Source: Telluria sp042683405 (lineage in GTDB: Bacteria > Pseudomonadota > Gammaproteobacteria > Burkholderiales > Burkholderiaceae_D). Taken from it: DNA of 64,000 nt. The notes below the pieces were generated by a model, which worked only from the letters and a program-made list of their open reading frames with translations, was not told the DNA's origin and searched no databases. The position numbers were made by a program, and so were the translations under genes. Where the stretch lies: contig NZ_JBHUJS010000003.1 in assembly GCF_042683405.1 (NCBI RefSeq), positions 310,001 through 374,000 on the forward strand. Direction: 5' to 3'. This document shows positions 43,005 to 50,830 of the stretch, in pieces; positions within the stretch are counted from its first letter, which is position 1; the number at the start of each line of letters is the position of its first letter.

Positions 43005-43805
43005 TTACCGGTTCGCGGAGGGGAAGAAGAGCTGCTGGCCCTGCGGCCTGAAGGCCGCGATCTTCCCCTGCCCTTCCGCCGACGTGATCCAGTCGATCAG
43101 CTTGCGCGCTCCGTCGGCATTCACGCCCTTGTGATTGCGGGGATTGACCGCGATGATCCCGTAAGGGTTATGCATGCGCGGATCGCCCTGCACCAGGATC
43201 GACAACCCGGTGCGGGCCTTGTAGCTGGCATAGGTGGCGCGGTCCGCCAGCGTATAGGCCTGCATCTCGGCGGCCATATTCAGCACTTCGCCCATCCCGA
43301 GTCCCGCCGAGACGTAGCGGGCGCCAGCCGGCATCACGCCGGCCGCTTTCCAGTAGCCCTTTTCCATGATGTCGGTGCCGGAGTTGTCGCCGCGCGAGAC
43401 GAAGCGCGCGCCCGACGCGGCGATCTTGCGGAACGCCGCCAGCACGTCCTTGCTGCCGGAGATGCGCGCGGGATCGCCGGACGGTCCCGCCACCACGAAG
43501 TCGTTGTACATCACATCGCGCCGGTTCACGCCATGGCCGTCGGCCACGAACTTGTCCTCGGCTGCGCGCGCGTGGACCAGCGTGACGTCGACATCGCCGT
43601 TCTTCGCCAGTTCCAGCGCCTTGCCGCTGCCCACGGCGATCACGTGCACCCGGATGCCGTACCTGGCCTCGAAAGCCGGCAGGACCGCCGCGAGCAAACC
43701 CGAGTTCTCGGTGCTGGTGGTGGTCGACAGGCGCAGGATAGTCCCCTGCGCGTGAGCGTGCAGGGAGACAGCCAGCAGGCCGGCGGACAATATGCGCAGG
43801 ATCAT
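43005..43805 (-). CDS. tupA: Tungstate ABC transporter substrate-binding protein
   Basis: This 266-residue periplasmic protein captures tungstate for the TupBC importer. The signal peptide is MILRILSAGLLAVSLHAHA. The mature start LRLSTTTSTENSGLLAAVLP is the TupA signature that separates it from molybdate-binding ModA and from WtpA. It also has SRGDNSGTDIMEKGYW and YTLADRATYASY. It is the last gene of the formate dehydrogenase operon; its ATG overlaps the tupC stop (ATGA). Confidence 0.9.
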   Translation of the reverse strand: MILRILSAGLLAVSLHAHAQGTILRLSTTTSTENSGLLAAVLPAFEARYGIRVHVIAVGSGKALELAKNGDVDVTLVHARAAEDKFVADGHGVNRRDVMYNDFVVAGPSGDPARISGSKDVLAAFRKIAASGARFVSRGDNSGTDIMEKGYWKAAGVMPAGARYVSAGLGMGEVLNMAAEMQAYTLADRATYASYKARTGLSILVQGDPRMHNPYGIIAVNPRNHKGVNADGARKLIDWITSAEGQGKIAAFRPQGQQLFFPSANR

Positions 43806-44479
43806 GCTTCCTCCTGTTGCCTGAGCTCGAGCCGGCCTTCGCGCAGCTTCATGCGGCGCACGCCGGGCGTACCGATCAGGTCACGGTCGTGGCAGGCCAT
43901 GACCACCGTCCTTCCCTCGGCGACCAGCGTCGGGATCAGCGCGATCACCTGCTCGCGGGCGGCGCCATCGAGGTTGGCGGTCGGCTCGTCGAGCAGCAGC
44001 AGGCCGGGCGACAGCACCCTGGCGCGGGCCAGCGCCACCCTCTGCTTCTCGCCGCCGGACAGCCGGGCAGGATCGGTGCCCTGCAGATGCGTAATGCCGG
44101 CCCACTCCATGGCCGCCGCCACCAGCGCATCGACCTGCGCGCGCGGCAGGCCGCGCGCGTGCAGGCCGTACGCGACATTGTGCGCCACGCTGGTCGAGAA
44201 CATCACCGGGTCCTGATGCACGTAGACCACCTGCTCGCGCAGCGCGCGCGGATAGGGATGCAGCGGCATCGCCTTTCCGCGCAGTGTGACGGTCGCACGC
44301 ACATCGGGGTCGGCACGCTCAAGCCCGGCGATGATCCGCATCAGGGTGCTCTTGCCCGCGCCGTTGACGCCGGTCAGCACATACGCAGCCGCTTCGTCGA
44401 GCGAAAAGCCGTGCAGGTCGAACAGCGTGCGCGCACCGTGCGTCTTGCGCAGGTGGTCGATGGTGAGCAGCGCGCTCAT
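43802..44479 (-). CDS. tupC: Tungstate ABC transporter ATP-binding protein
   Basis: This 225-residue cytoplasmic ATPase drives tungstate import. Walker A is GVNGAGKST at residues 37-45, the Q-loop reads YVHQDPVMF, the signature LSGGEKQRVALARA, Walker B LLLLDEPTANLD and the H-loop ACHDRD. The chain is short and lacks the C-terminal TOBE/oxyanion regulatory domain of ModC. It overlaps tupB upstream and tupA downstream by 4 bases each. Confidence 0.93.
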   Translation of the reverse strand: MSALLTIDHLRKTHGARTLFDLHGFSLDEAAAYVLTGVNGAGKSTLMRIIAGLERADPDVRATVTLRGKAMPLHPYPRALREQVVYVHQDPVMFSTSVAHNVAYGLHARGLPRAQVDALVAAAMEWAGITHLQGTDPARLSGGEKQRVALARARVLSPGLLLLDEPTANLDGAAREQVIALIPTLVAEGRTVVMACHDRDLIGTPGVRRMKLREGRLELRQQEEA

Positions 44480-45183
44480 ATGCGGCCCCGCGCGGCGTGG
44501 GCATCGCCTTGCAGCAGCATCAGCGCGCCATTCATCAACAGCGCGAACACGATCAGCACCATGCCCAGTGCGATCCCCTGCGCGAACTCGCCCTTGCTCG
44601 TTTCCAGCGCGATGGCGGTGGTCATGGTGCGGGTCTCTCCGGCGATATTCCCGCCCACCATGAGCGCGCAACCCACTTCCGAAATGACGCGACCGAAGCC
44701 GGTGATGACCGCCGCCATGACGCCGAAGCGAACCTCGTACAGCAGCGTGGCCATCACGCGCCAGCGCGATGCGCCATGTGCGATCGCGGTTTCGGCATAG
44801 CGCGGGTCGGCCGACTGCACGGCGGCCAGCGTGAACGCCACCAGCACCGGCAGCGCGATCAGGAACTGGCCGGCGATGATGCCGCGCTGCGTGAACAGCC
44901 AGCCCAGGCCGCCCAGCGGGCCGTGGCGTGTCAGCATCAGGTAAAGGAGCAGGCCGATCAGGACGGTCGGGATGGCAAGCGTGGCTTGCGCCAGCCAGAT
45001 GACGAGACGGCGGCCGCGGAAGCGGTACACCGCGATTGCATACCCCGCGAGGACCGAGATCGGGGCGGCCAGCGCCAGCGCCGCCAGTGTCGTGCCCAGC
45101 GACACCCACACGATGCGCCAGAGCGCGGCGTCTCCGGAGAGCAGCAGCGAGAACGCCGATGCGATCGCGTCGGTCAGTCCCAT
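44476..45183 (-). CDS. tupB: Tungstate ABC transporter permease
   Basis: This 235-residue inner-membrane subunit has about five to six helices. The loop that docks the ATPase is present as AIAHGASRWRVMATLLYEVRF, and GRVISEVGCALMVGGNIAG follows. Together with TupA and TupC it forms the importer. ATG at 45183 lies within the fdhD coding end, a 10-base overlap. No separate ribosome site is visible, so it is probably translated by coupling. Confidence 0.92.
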   Translation of the reverse strand: MGLTDAIASAFSLLLSGDAALWRIVWVSLGTTLAALALAAPISVLAGYAIAVYRFRGRRLVIWLAQATLAIPTVLIGLLLYLMLTRHGPLGGLGWLFTQRGIIAGQFLIALPVLVAFTLAAVQSADPRYAETAIAHGASRWRVMATLLYEVRFGVMAAVITGFGRVISEVGCALMVGGNIAGETRTMTTAIALETSKGEFAQGIALGMVLIVFALLMNGALMLLQGDAHAARGRI

Positions 45184-46022
45184 TCTTGCGGTGCGTCGAA
45201 CACCAGTCGCTCGCGGCCTGCGAGCAGCAGGAAGTGCTTGCCGGAGCAGCGCGCGAGCAGCGACATGCCTACCCGCTCGGCGACCATGTGTCCCATCTGC
45301 GTGGTGCCGGAACGCGAGAGCAGGAACGGAATGCCCATCTGCGCGCCCTTGATCACCATCTCGGAAGTCAGGCGCCCGGTGGTGTAGAAGACCTTGTCGG
45401 CGCCTTCCAGCCCGTCCAGCCACATGCGGCCGGCGATCGCGTCCACGGCGTTGTGGCGGCCGACGTCTTCGATAAAGTAAATCAGCTCGCCGCTGCCGGA
45501 GAACAGCGCGCAGCCGTGCACGGAGCCCGCCTGCTTGTAGATGGACTGCTGGGTGCGGATGGTATCGACGATGCGGTACACCACGGTCTGCTGCAGGCGC
45601 GCGTCCGGCGGCAGCGCGATGCTGTCCACCTCGTCCATCAGGCCGCCAAATACCGAACCCTGGCCGCAGCCGGTCGTCACAACCTTTTTCGAGGTGCGCT
45701 CCTCGACATCGGCGATGCCGTTCCGGGTGGTGACCGCCACCGCGTCCACCTCCCAGTCCACCTGCACCGACACGATCTCGTCCAGCGTGGCGACCAGCCG
45801 CTGGTTGCGCAGGTAGCCGAGCGTGAGCGCCTCCGGCGCGGCTCCAAGGGTCATCAGCGTGACCAGTTCGCGCTTGTCGACATACATCGTGAGGGGGCGC
45901 TCGGCGGGAATGTGCAGCGCCTTGACGCGGCCGCGCTCGTCCACCGCCTGCACCTCATGGGTCAGGCTGGCCTGCGCATTCGATAACTGCGGGCGGTACT
46001 TGAGCGGGTCGCGTGCGGTCAT
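45174..46022 (-). CDS. fdhD: Formate dehydrogenase accessory sulfurtransferase FdhD
   Basis: This 282-residue cytoplasmic protein passes sulfur from a cysteine desulfurase to the molybdenum or tungsten cofactor of formate dehydrogenase. The family segments LTMYVDKRELVTLMTLG, SGSGELIYFIEDVGRHNAVD and YTTGRLTSEMVIKGAQMGIP are present. The active loop reads TTGCGQGSVFGG: Cys119 is kept, while the second Cys of the CxxC found in E. coli is Ser or Gly. The ATG overlaps the fdsA stop by 4 bases. Its place in the operon fits its role as maturation factor. Confidence 0.95.
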   Translation of the reverse strand: MTARDPLKYRPQLSNAQASLTHEVQAVDERGRVKALHIPAERPLTMYVDKRELVTLMTLGAAPEALTLGYLRNQRLVATLDEIVSVQVDWEVDAVAVTTRNGIADVEERTSKKVVTTGCGQGSVFGGLMDEVDSIALPPDARLQQTVVYRIVDTIRTQQSIYKQAGSVHGCALFSGSGELIYFIEDVGRHNAVDAIAGRMWLDGLEGADKVFYTTGRLTSEMVIKGAQMGIPFLLSRSGTTQMGHMVAERVGMSLLARCSGKHFLLLAGRERLVFDAPQEWD

Positions 46023-48817
46023 GTGGACAATTCTGCCATGCCTGCAAGAATCTGGCCGCCACCGAACGAGCCCTGCTGGCCGACCTCTCCGCCCAGCGAC
46101 GCGCGGATCGCGCAGTACTTGAATTCGGGGATCTTGGCGAACGGGTCCAGCGCCGGATTGGTCAGCTTGTTGGCGGCCGCCTCGTAGTAGCAGAAGGCGA
46201 CGAAGATCGCGCCGCGCGGGGAACTGTCGTCCGCGCGAGCGTACAGCGACACGCGGCCGCGGCGCGATTCGATCGTCACCACGTCGCCCGGCTTGCCGCC
46301 CATCGCCGCCAGGTCCAGCGGGTGCACCAGCGCGACCGGATCGGGCTCGATCGCATCGAGCACCGCCGTGCGGCGCGTCATGCTGCCGGTGTGCCAGTGT
46401 TCGAGTTGGCGGCCCGTGATCAGCACCATTGGATACTCCGCGTCCGGGCGCTCGTTGGCCGGAATGATATCGGCGGGGACGAATTGCGCCCTGCCCGTCT
46501 CGCGCGGGAAGTCCTCGGTAAACACCACGCGCTGGCCCGGATCGCCCTCGTGCGTGCAAGGATAGGTGACGGCGTGCTCACGCTCGAGGCGCTCCCAGGT
46601 CATGCCGCCGATGCTCGGCATGGTGTGGCGCATTTCGTCGAAGACCTCGGAGACATCGGCGTAGCGCCAGTCGAGGCCGAGCCGCGATGCCATCTGCTGG
46701 ATGATCCACAGGTCCTGGCGCGCGTCGCCCGGCGGATCCAAGGCCTGGCGGCCCATCTGCACCGTGCGGTCGGTATTGGTGAAGGTCCCCGTCTTTTCGG
46801 GGAAAGCGCTGGCGGGCAGGATCACGTCGGCCAGGTAGGCGGTCTCGGTGAGGAAGATGTCCTGCACCACCAGCATGTCCAGCGCGGCCAGCGCGTCGCG
46901 CGCGTGGTTCGCGTCCGGATCGGACATCGCCGGGTTCTCGCCCATGATGTACATGCCGCGCACCTTGCGCGCGATCGCCGCGTCCATCACCTCCACCACG
47001 GTCAGGCCGGGCTGCTCGTCGAGCGACTCCGGCGGCACGTTCCAGGCCCGCGCAAAGCGTGCGCGCGCCTCCGGGTTCGTCACACGCTGGTAGTCCGGGT
47101 ACATCATCGGGATCAGGCCCGCATCCGATGCCCCCTGCACGTTGTTCTGGCCGCGCAGCGGATGCAGGCCGGTGCCGGGCCGGCCGACCTGGCCGGTCAT
47201 CAGCGCCAGCGCGATCAGGCAGCGGGCGTTGTCGGTGCCATGCACGTGCTGCGATATGCCCATGCCCCAGAAGATCATCGACGCCTTCGAGGTCGCGTAC
47301 AGGCGGGCGACGTAGCGGATCGTCTCCGCATCGATACCGCAGATCGGGGCCATCAGCTCCGGCGCATAACCCGCCACGTTGCGCTCGAGTTCCTCGTAGC
47401 CGATCGTGCGGGTATCGATGAACGCCTGGTCGACCAGCCGCTCGGAGACGATCACGTGCATCATCGCGTTGAGCAGCGCGACGTCGGTGTCGGGCTTGAA
47501 CTGCAGGTAGCGGTGCGCGTGGCGGGCCAGGTCGGGGCGGCGCGGATCGCACACGATCAGCTTCGTGCCCGCCCTGGCGGCGTTCTTCATCCACGTCGCC
47601 GCGACAGGATGGTTGACCGCCGGGTTGGCGCCGATGATGAGGACCACCTCGGCATCGACCGCATCCATCACCGGGTTCGACACGGCGGCCGAGCCCAGGC
47701 CTTCCAGCAGCGCCGCGACGGACGATGCGTGGCACAGGCGCGTGCAATGGTCCACGTTATTGCTGCCAAAGCCGGTTCGCACCAGCTTCTGGAACAGGTA
47801 GGCCTCCTCGTTGCTGCCTTTGGCCGAGCCGAAGCCGGCCAGCGACTTCGGCCCGTGGGTGTCGCGCAGGCGCGCCAGCGTCCCGCCGGCCAACTCGAGG
47901 GCCTCGTCCCAGCTGGCCTCGCGGAATACATCCATTACACGTTCCGGGTCCATCGTGAAGTCGCCACGCTTGGGCGGCGCGTCGGCGCGGCGGATCAGCG
48001 GGCGCGTGAGGCGATGCGGATGATGGGCATAGTCGAAGCCGTAGCGCCCCTTCACGCACAGCCGGCCCTGGTTGGCAGGACCGTCGCGGCCCTCGACCGA
48101 CACGATGCGGTTGTCGCGCACGTTGTAGGTGAGCTGGCAGCCGACGCCGCAATACGGGCACACCGAATCGACCTTCCGGTCCGGCGCCTGCAGCGCTGCG
48201 CCGCGCGCATCGGAGAGCGCACCGGTCGGGCAGGCCTGCACGCACTCGCCGCAGGCGACGCAGGTGGACGCGCCCATCGGGTCGTCCATGTCGAACACGA
48301 TCTTCGCCCCGTCGCCGCGGTAGGCGAATCCGATCACATCGTTCACCTGCACATCGCGGCAGGCGCGCACGCAGCGGGTGCACTGGATGCAGGCGTCGAG
48401 GTTCACGGCGATGGCCGCGTGGCTCAGGTCCCGCACGGGCTGCGCGCGGGCGCCGAAGCGCGGCTTGCCCATGCCCAGTTTGGCCGACCACTGCGCCAGC
48501 TCGTTATCGCGCGTGTACTGCGCGTCCGGCATATCGGACTGCAGCAGCTCGAGCACCATCGACTGCGCCGCGAGCGCGCGCGGGCTGTCCGAGCGCACCT
48601 TCATCCCCTCCTGCGGGAAGCGGCAGCAGGATGGCGCCAGCACGCGTTCGCCGTCCACCTCCACCATGCACGCGCGGCAGTTCCCTACCGGCTCCATGCC
48701 CGGTGTGTAGCACAGATGCGGTATCTCCACGCCCGCCCGGTGCGCCGCCTCGATCAGCGTTTCGCCAGGCAGGCCAACGACATCGCGGCCGTTCAGATTG
48801 AAAGTGATCGTGCTCAT
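46019..48817 (-). CDS. fdsA: NAD-linked formate dehydrogenase catalytic subunit
   Basis: This 932-residue bis-MGD oxidoreductase oxidises formate to CO2. From the N-terminus there is a [2Fe-2S] domain (C36, C47, C50, C64), two [4Fe-4S] ferredoxin clusters (C143-C153 and C186-C196), then the catalytic part with its own [4Fe-4S] motif CPYCGVGC (C220-C227, C254). The metal-ligand cysteine is C362 with His363 (HCTRLCHASSV), a cysteine rather than selenocysteine form. The segment after about residue 770 binds the pyranopterin (GRQLEHWHTGSMTRRT). It overlaps fdsGB and fdhD by 4 bases each. The neighbouring tungstate importer suggests tungsten as the metal; by sequence alone molybdenum cannot be excluded. 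Confidence 0.95.
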   Translation of the reverse strand: MSTITFNLNGRDVVGLPGETLIEAAHRAGVEIPHLCYTPGMEPVGNCRACMVEVDGERVLAPSCCRFPQEGMKVRSDSPRALAAQSMVLELLQSDMPDAQYTRDNELAQWSAKLGMGKPRFGARAQPVRDLSHAAIAVNLDACIQCTRCVRACRDVQVNDVIGFAYRGDGAKIVFDMDDPMGASTCVACGECVQACPTGALSDARGAALQAPDRKVDSVCPYCGVGCQLTYNVRDNRIVSVEGRDGPANQGRLCVKGRYGFDYAHHPHRLTRPLIRRADAPPKRGDFTMDPERVMDVFREASWDEALELAGGTLARLRDTHGPKSLAGFGSAKGSNEEAYLFQKLVRTGFGSNNVDHCTRLCHASSVAALLEGLGSAAVSNPVMDAVDAEVVLIIGANPAVNHPVAATWMKNAARAGTKLIVCDPRRPDLARHAHRYLQFKPDTDVALLNAMMHVIVSERLVDQAFIDTRTIGYEELERNVAGYAPELMAPICGIDAETIRYVARLYATSKASMIFWGMGISQHVHGTDNARCLIALALMTGQVGRPGTGLHPLRGQNNVQGASDAGLIPMMYPDYQRVTNPEARARFARAWNVPPESLDEQPGLTVVEVMDAAIARKVRGMYIMGENPAMSDPDANHARDALAALDMLVVQDIFLTETAYLADVILPASAFPEKTGTFTNTDRTVQMGRQALDPPGDARQDLWIIQQMASRLGLDWRYADVSEVFDEMRHTMPSIGGMTWERLEREHAVTYPCTHEGDPGQRVVFTEDFPRETGRAQFVPADIIPANERPDAEYPMVLITGRQLEHWHTGSMTRRTAVLDAIEPDPVALVHPLDLAAMGGKPGDVVTIESRRGRVSLYARADDSSPRGAIFVAFCYYEAAANKLTNPALDPFAKIPEFKYCAIRASLGGEVGQQGSFGGGQILAGMAELST

Positions 48818-50508
48818 GCCAGTTCGTGAGGGAAGTAACGGATCACGCAGTCGACCGGATTCGGCGCAGCCTGGCCCAGGCCGCAGATGGACGCATCGCG
48901 CATCACCTGCGACAGGTCGGCGAGCAGCGGCCTGTCCCATACAGGCTGGTCGAGCAGGCCGACCGCCTTTGCCGTGCCCACGCGGCAGGGCGTGCACTGG
49001 CCGCAGGACTCGTGGCGGAAGAACCGCATCATATTGCGAGCCGCGTCCGTCGCCGTGTCGTGGTCGGACAGCACGATGACGGCCGCGGAACCGATGAAGC
49101 AGCCGTAGGGCTGCAGCGTATCGAAATCGAGCGGGATATCGCCCATCGACGCGGGCAGGATACCGCCCGAAGCGCCGCCGGGCAGATAGGCGTAGAAGGC
49201 ATGGCCGTCCTGCATGCCGCCGCAGTAGTCGTCGATCAGCTGCCTTGCCGTGATGCCGGCAGGCGCCAGCTTGACGCCGGGCTCCTTCACGCGGCCGGAC
49301 ACCGAGAACGACCGCAGGCCGTGGCGGCCGTTCATTCCGTGCGCGCTGAAGCTGTCCGGGCCCTGCCCGACGATGTCGCGCACCCAGTGCAGCGTCTCGA
49401 AGTTATGCACCAGCGTCGGCCGGCCGAACAGGCCCACCTGCGCCACGTAGGGCGGACGCAGGCGCGGCATCCCGCGGCGGCCCTCGATCGACTCGATCAT
49501 CGCCGACTCCTCGCCGCAGATATACGCTCCTGCTCCGCGGCGCAGGTGGATAGCAGGCATCCCGGGCGCCGGAGGATGCGCAGCGAGTGCGCGCAGCTCG
49601 CGTTCGAGGATTGCGCGACAGCCGTGGTACTCGTCGCGCAGGTAGATATAGATGGCGTCGATGCCGACCGCCCATGCGGCGATCAGCGCGCCTTCCAGGA
49701 ACCGGTGCGGATCGCGCTCGAGATAGAAGCGGTCCTTGAACGTGCCCGGCTCGCCCTCATCGATATTCACCGCCATCAGGCGCGGGCCAGGCTCCGCGCG
49801 CACGATGCGCCACTTGCGCCCGGCCGGGAAGCCTGCCCCGCCGAGGCCGCGCAGGCCGCTGTGCTCCATCGCCGCGATCACATCGTCGGCGCCGCGGGCG
49901 CCCTGCACGCATTCGCGCAGCAGCGCATAACCGCCCCGCCGCGCGTACTCGTCCAGGCCGATATAGGGTTCCGGCTCGTGCACGACCTCGCCTGCAGTCG
50001 CCCTGGCGAGCACCTGCTCAGCATCCGCATGCGGGACGGGACGCTGGCCGACCACCGCGACGGGCGCCTGCTCGCAGCGGCCCACGCACGGGACCGGCTG
50101 CACGCGCACCTGCGCGCCCAGCAGTGCCGGCAGGCGCTCGGCCAGGTCGCGCGCCCCGGCCATCTCGCAGGACAGGCTCTCGCACACCCGCACCGTGAGC
50201 GGCGCCGGCGCCTGTTCGCCTTCGCGGACCACATCGAAATGGTGATAGAAGCTGGCCACCTCGAACACCTCGGCCTGCGGCAGCCGCATCTCCTGGGCCA
50301 GCGCCGCCAGGTGATCCGTGCGCAGGCACCCGTACGCATCCTGCAGCCTGTGCAGATGCTCGATCAGCAGTTCGCGCGAGCGCGGCGCATCGCCCAGCAG
50401 CATCCTCACCTGCTCGAGCGCCTCCGGCAGCACCTGCCGGCCGCGTGGCGCCTCGCGTTTGCGCTGGCGGGAGGGTCCCTGTACGGCGATCGGAATCACA
50501 AAGCTCAT
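48814..50508 (-). CDS. fdsB: Formate dehydrogenase diaphorase subunit, NuoE-NuoF (FdsG-FdsB) fusion
   Basis: This 564-residue protein passes electrons from the catalytic subunit to NAD. Residues 30-180 are NuoE/FdsG-like with a [2Fe-2S] site (C109, C114, C141, C145). Residues 185-564 are NuoF/FdsB-like with the FMN and NAD loop GLGGAGFPAGRKW at 221-233, NIDEGEPGTFKDR, GAYICGEESAMIESIEG, and a [4Fe-4S] site at C502, C505, C508 and C542. In Cupriavidus and Rhodobacter these are two genes (fdsG and fdsB); the fused form is known from Methylobacterium Fdh1. Of three clustered ATGs I chose 50508, which has GAGG 6 bases upstream. It starts the operon. Confidence 0.93.
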   Translation of the reverse strand: MSFVIPIAVQGPSRQRKREAPRGRQVLPEALEQVRMLLGDAPRSRELLIEHLHRLQDAYGCLRTDHLAALAQEMRLPQAEVFEVASFYHHFDVVREGEQAPAPLTVRVCESLSCEMAGARDLAERLPALLGAQVRVQPVPCVGRCEQAPVAVVGQRPVPHADAEQVLARATAGEVVHEPEPYIGLDEYARRGGYALLRECVQGARGADDVIAAMEHSGLRGLGGAGFPAGRKWRIVRAEPGPRLMAVNIDEGEPGTFKDRFYLERDPHRFLEGALIAAWAVGIDAIYIYLRDEYHGCRAILERELRALAAHPPAPGMPAIHLRRGAGAYICGEESAMIESIEGRRGMPRLRPPYVAQVGLFGRPTLVHNFETLHWVRDIVGQGPDSFSAHGMNGRHGLRSFSVSGRVKEPGVKLAPAGITARQLIDDYCGGMQDGHAFYAYLPGGASGGILPASMGDIPLDFDTLQPYGCFIGSAAVIVLSDHDTATDAARNMMRFFRHESCGQCTPCRVGTAKAVGLLDQPVWDRPLLADLSQVMRDASICGLGQAAPNPVDCVIRYFPHELA

Positions 50509-50830
50509 TTGCATCCTCATTCGAAGCTCACAGTATATGCCGTCTGCGGCGCGCCACACCCCCTTTGATCCAACTCAAACGCGGGGTCAGGCCTCGTTTC
50601 CCCCGGGTGCCTGACCCCGGCCCCTGATGAGCTGTGCCTGACCCCGGGTGCACCGTGCGCTACCGCGGGCGAACGCGGGCTGTCCGGTAGCGCGGTGCAG
50701 TACCTTCGCGGGGCGATTTCGAGCATGCAAGCTGCGCTGCATCAAACGCGGGGTCAGGCACCGCTCCCACAGTGGGTGCCTGACCCCGAGGGGGGTGGCG
50801 TGAGGCCTGACCCCGTGTGTGGCGCTTGAC
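50509..50830. other. 322-base gene-free stretch with repeat cluster
   Basis: The first 60 bases should hold the promoter of the formate dehydrogenase operon; TATACT on the minus strand at 50537-50532 is a possible -10 but is close to the start and has no good -35. The rest is the GGGGTCAGGC repeat cluster. No gene was seen. Confidence 0.6.
50583..50814. repeat. Cluster of six GGGGTCAGGC words with a long inverted repeat inside
   Basis: The word occurs at 50583 and 50750 in one orientation and at 50609, 50636, 50778 and 50805 in the other. Between the two halves, 50649-50665 and 50685-50699 form an inverted repeat (CGCTACCG and CGGTAGCG cores) with a 19-base loop. The cluster separates msbA from the formate dehydrogenase operon. 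Confidence 0.75.

Noticed and set aside
46013..48829. A 938-codon plus-strand frame opposite fdsA
   Set aside because: A shadow of the formate dehydrogenase gene; Arg/His/Ala-rich and without motifs.
50509..50570. A molybdenum/tungsten cofactor riboswitch before the formate dehydrogenase operon
   Set aside because: The leader between start codon and repeats is only about 60 bases, too short for that RNA, and no fitting stems were seen.
50583..50814. Repeat words considered as a CRISPR array
   Set aside because: Units are 10 bases, in mixed orientation and with uneven spacing, and no cas genes are near.
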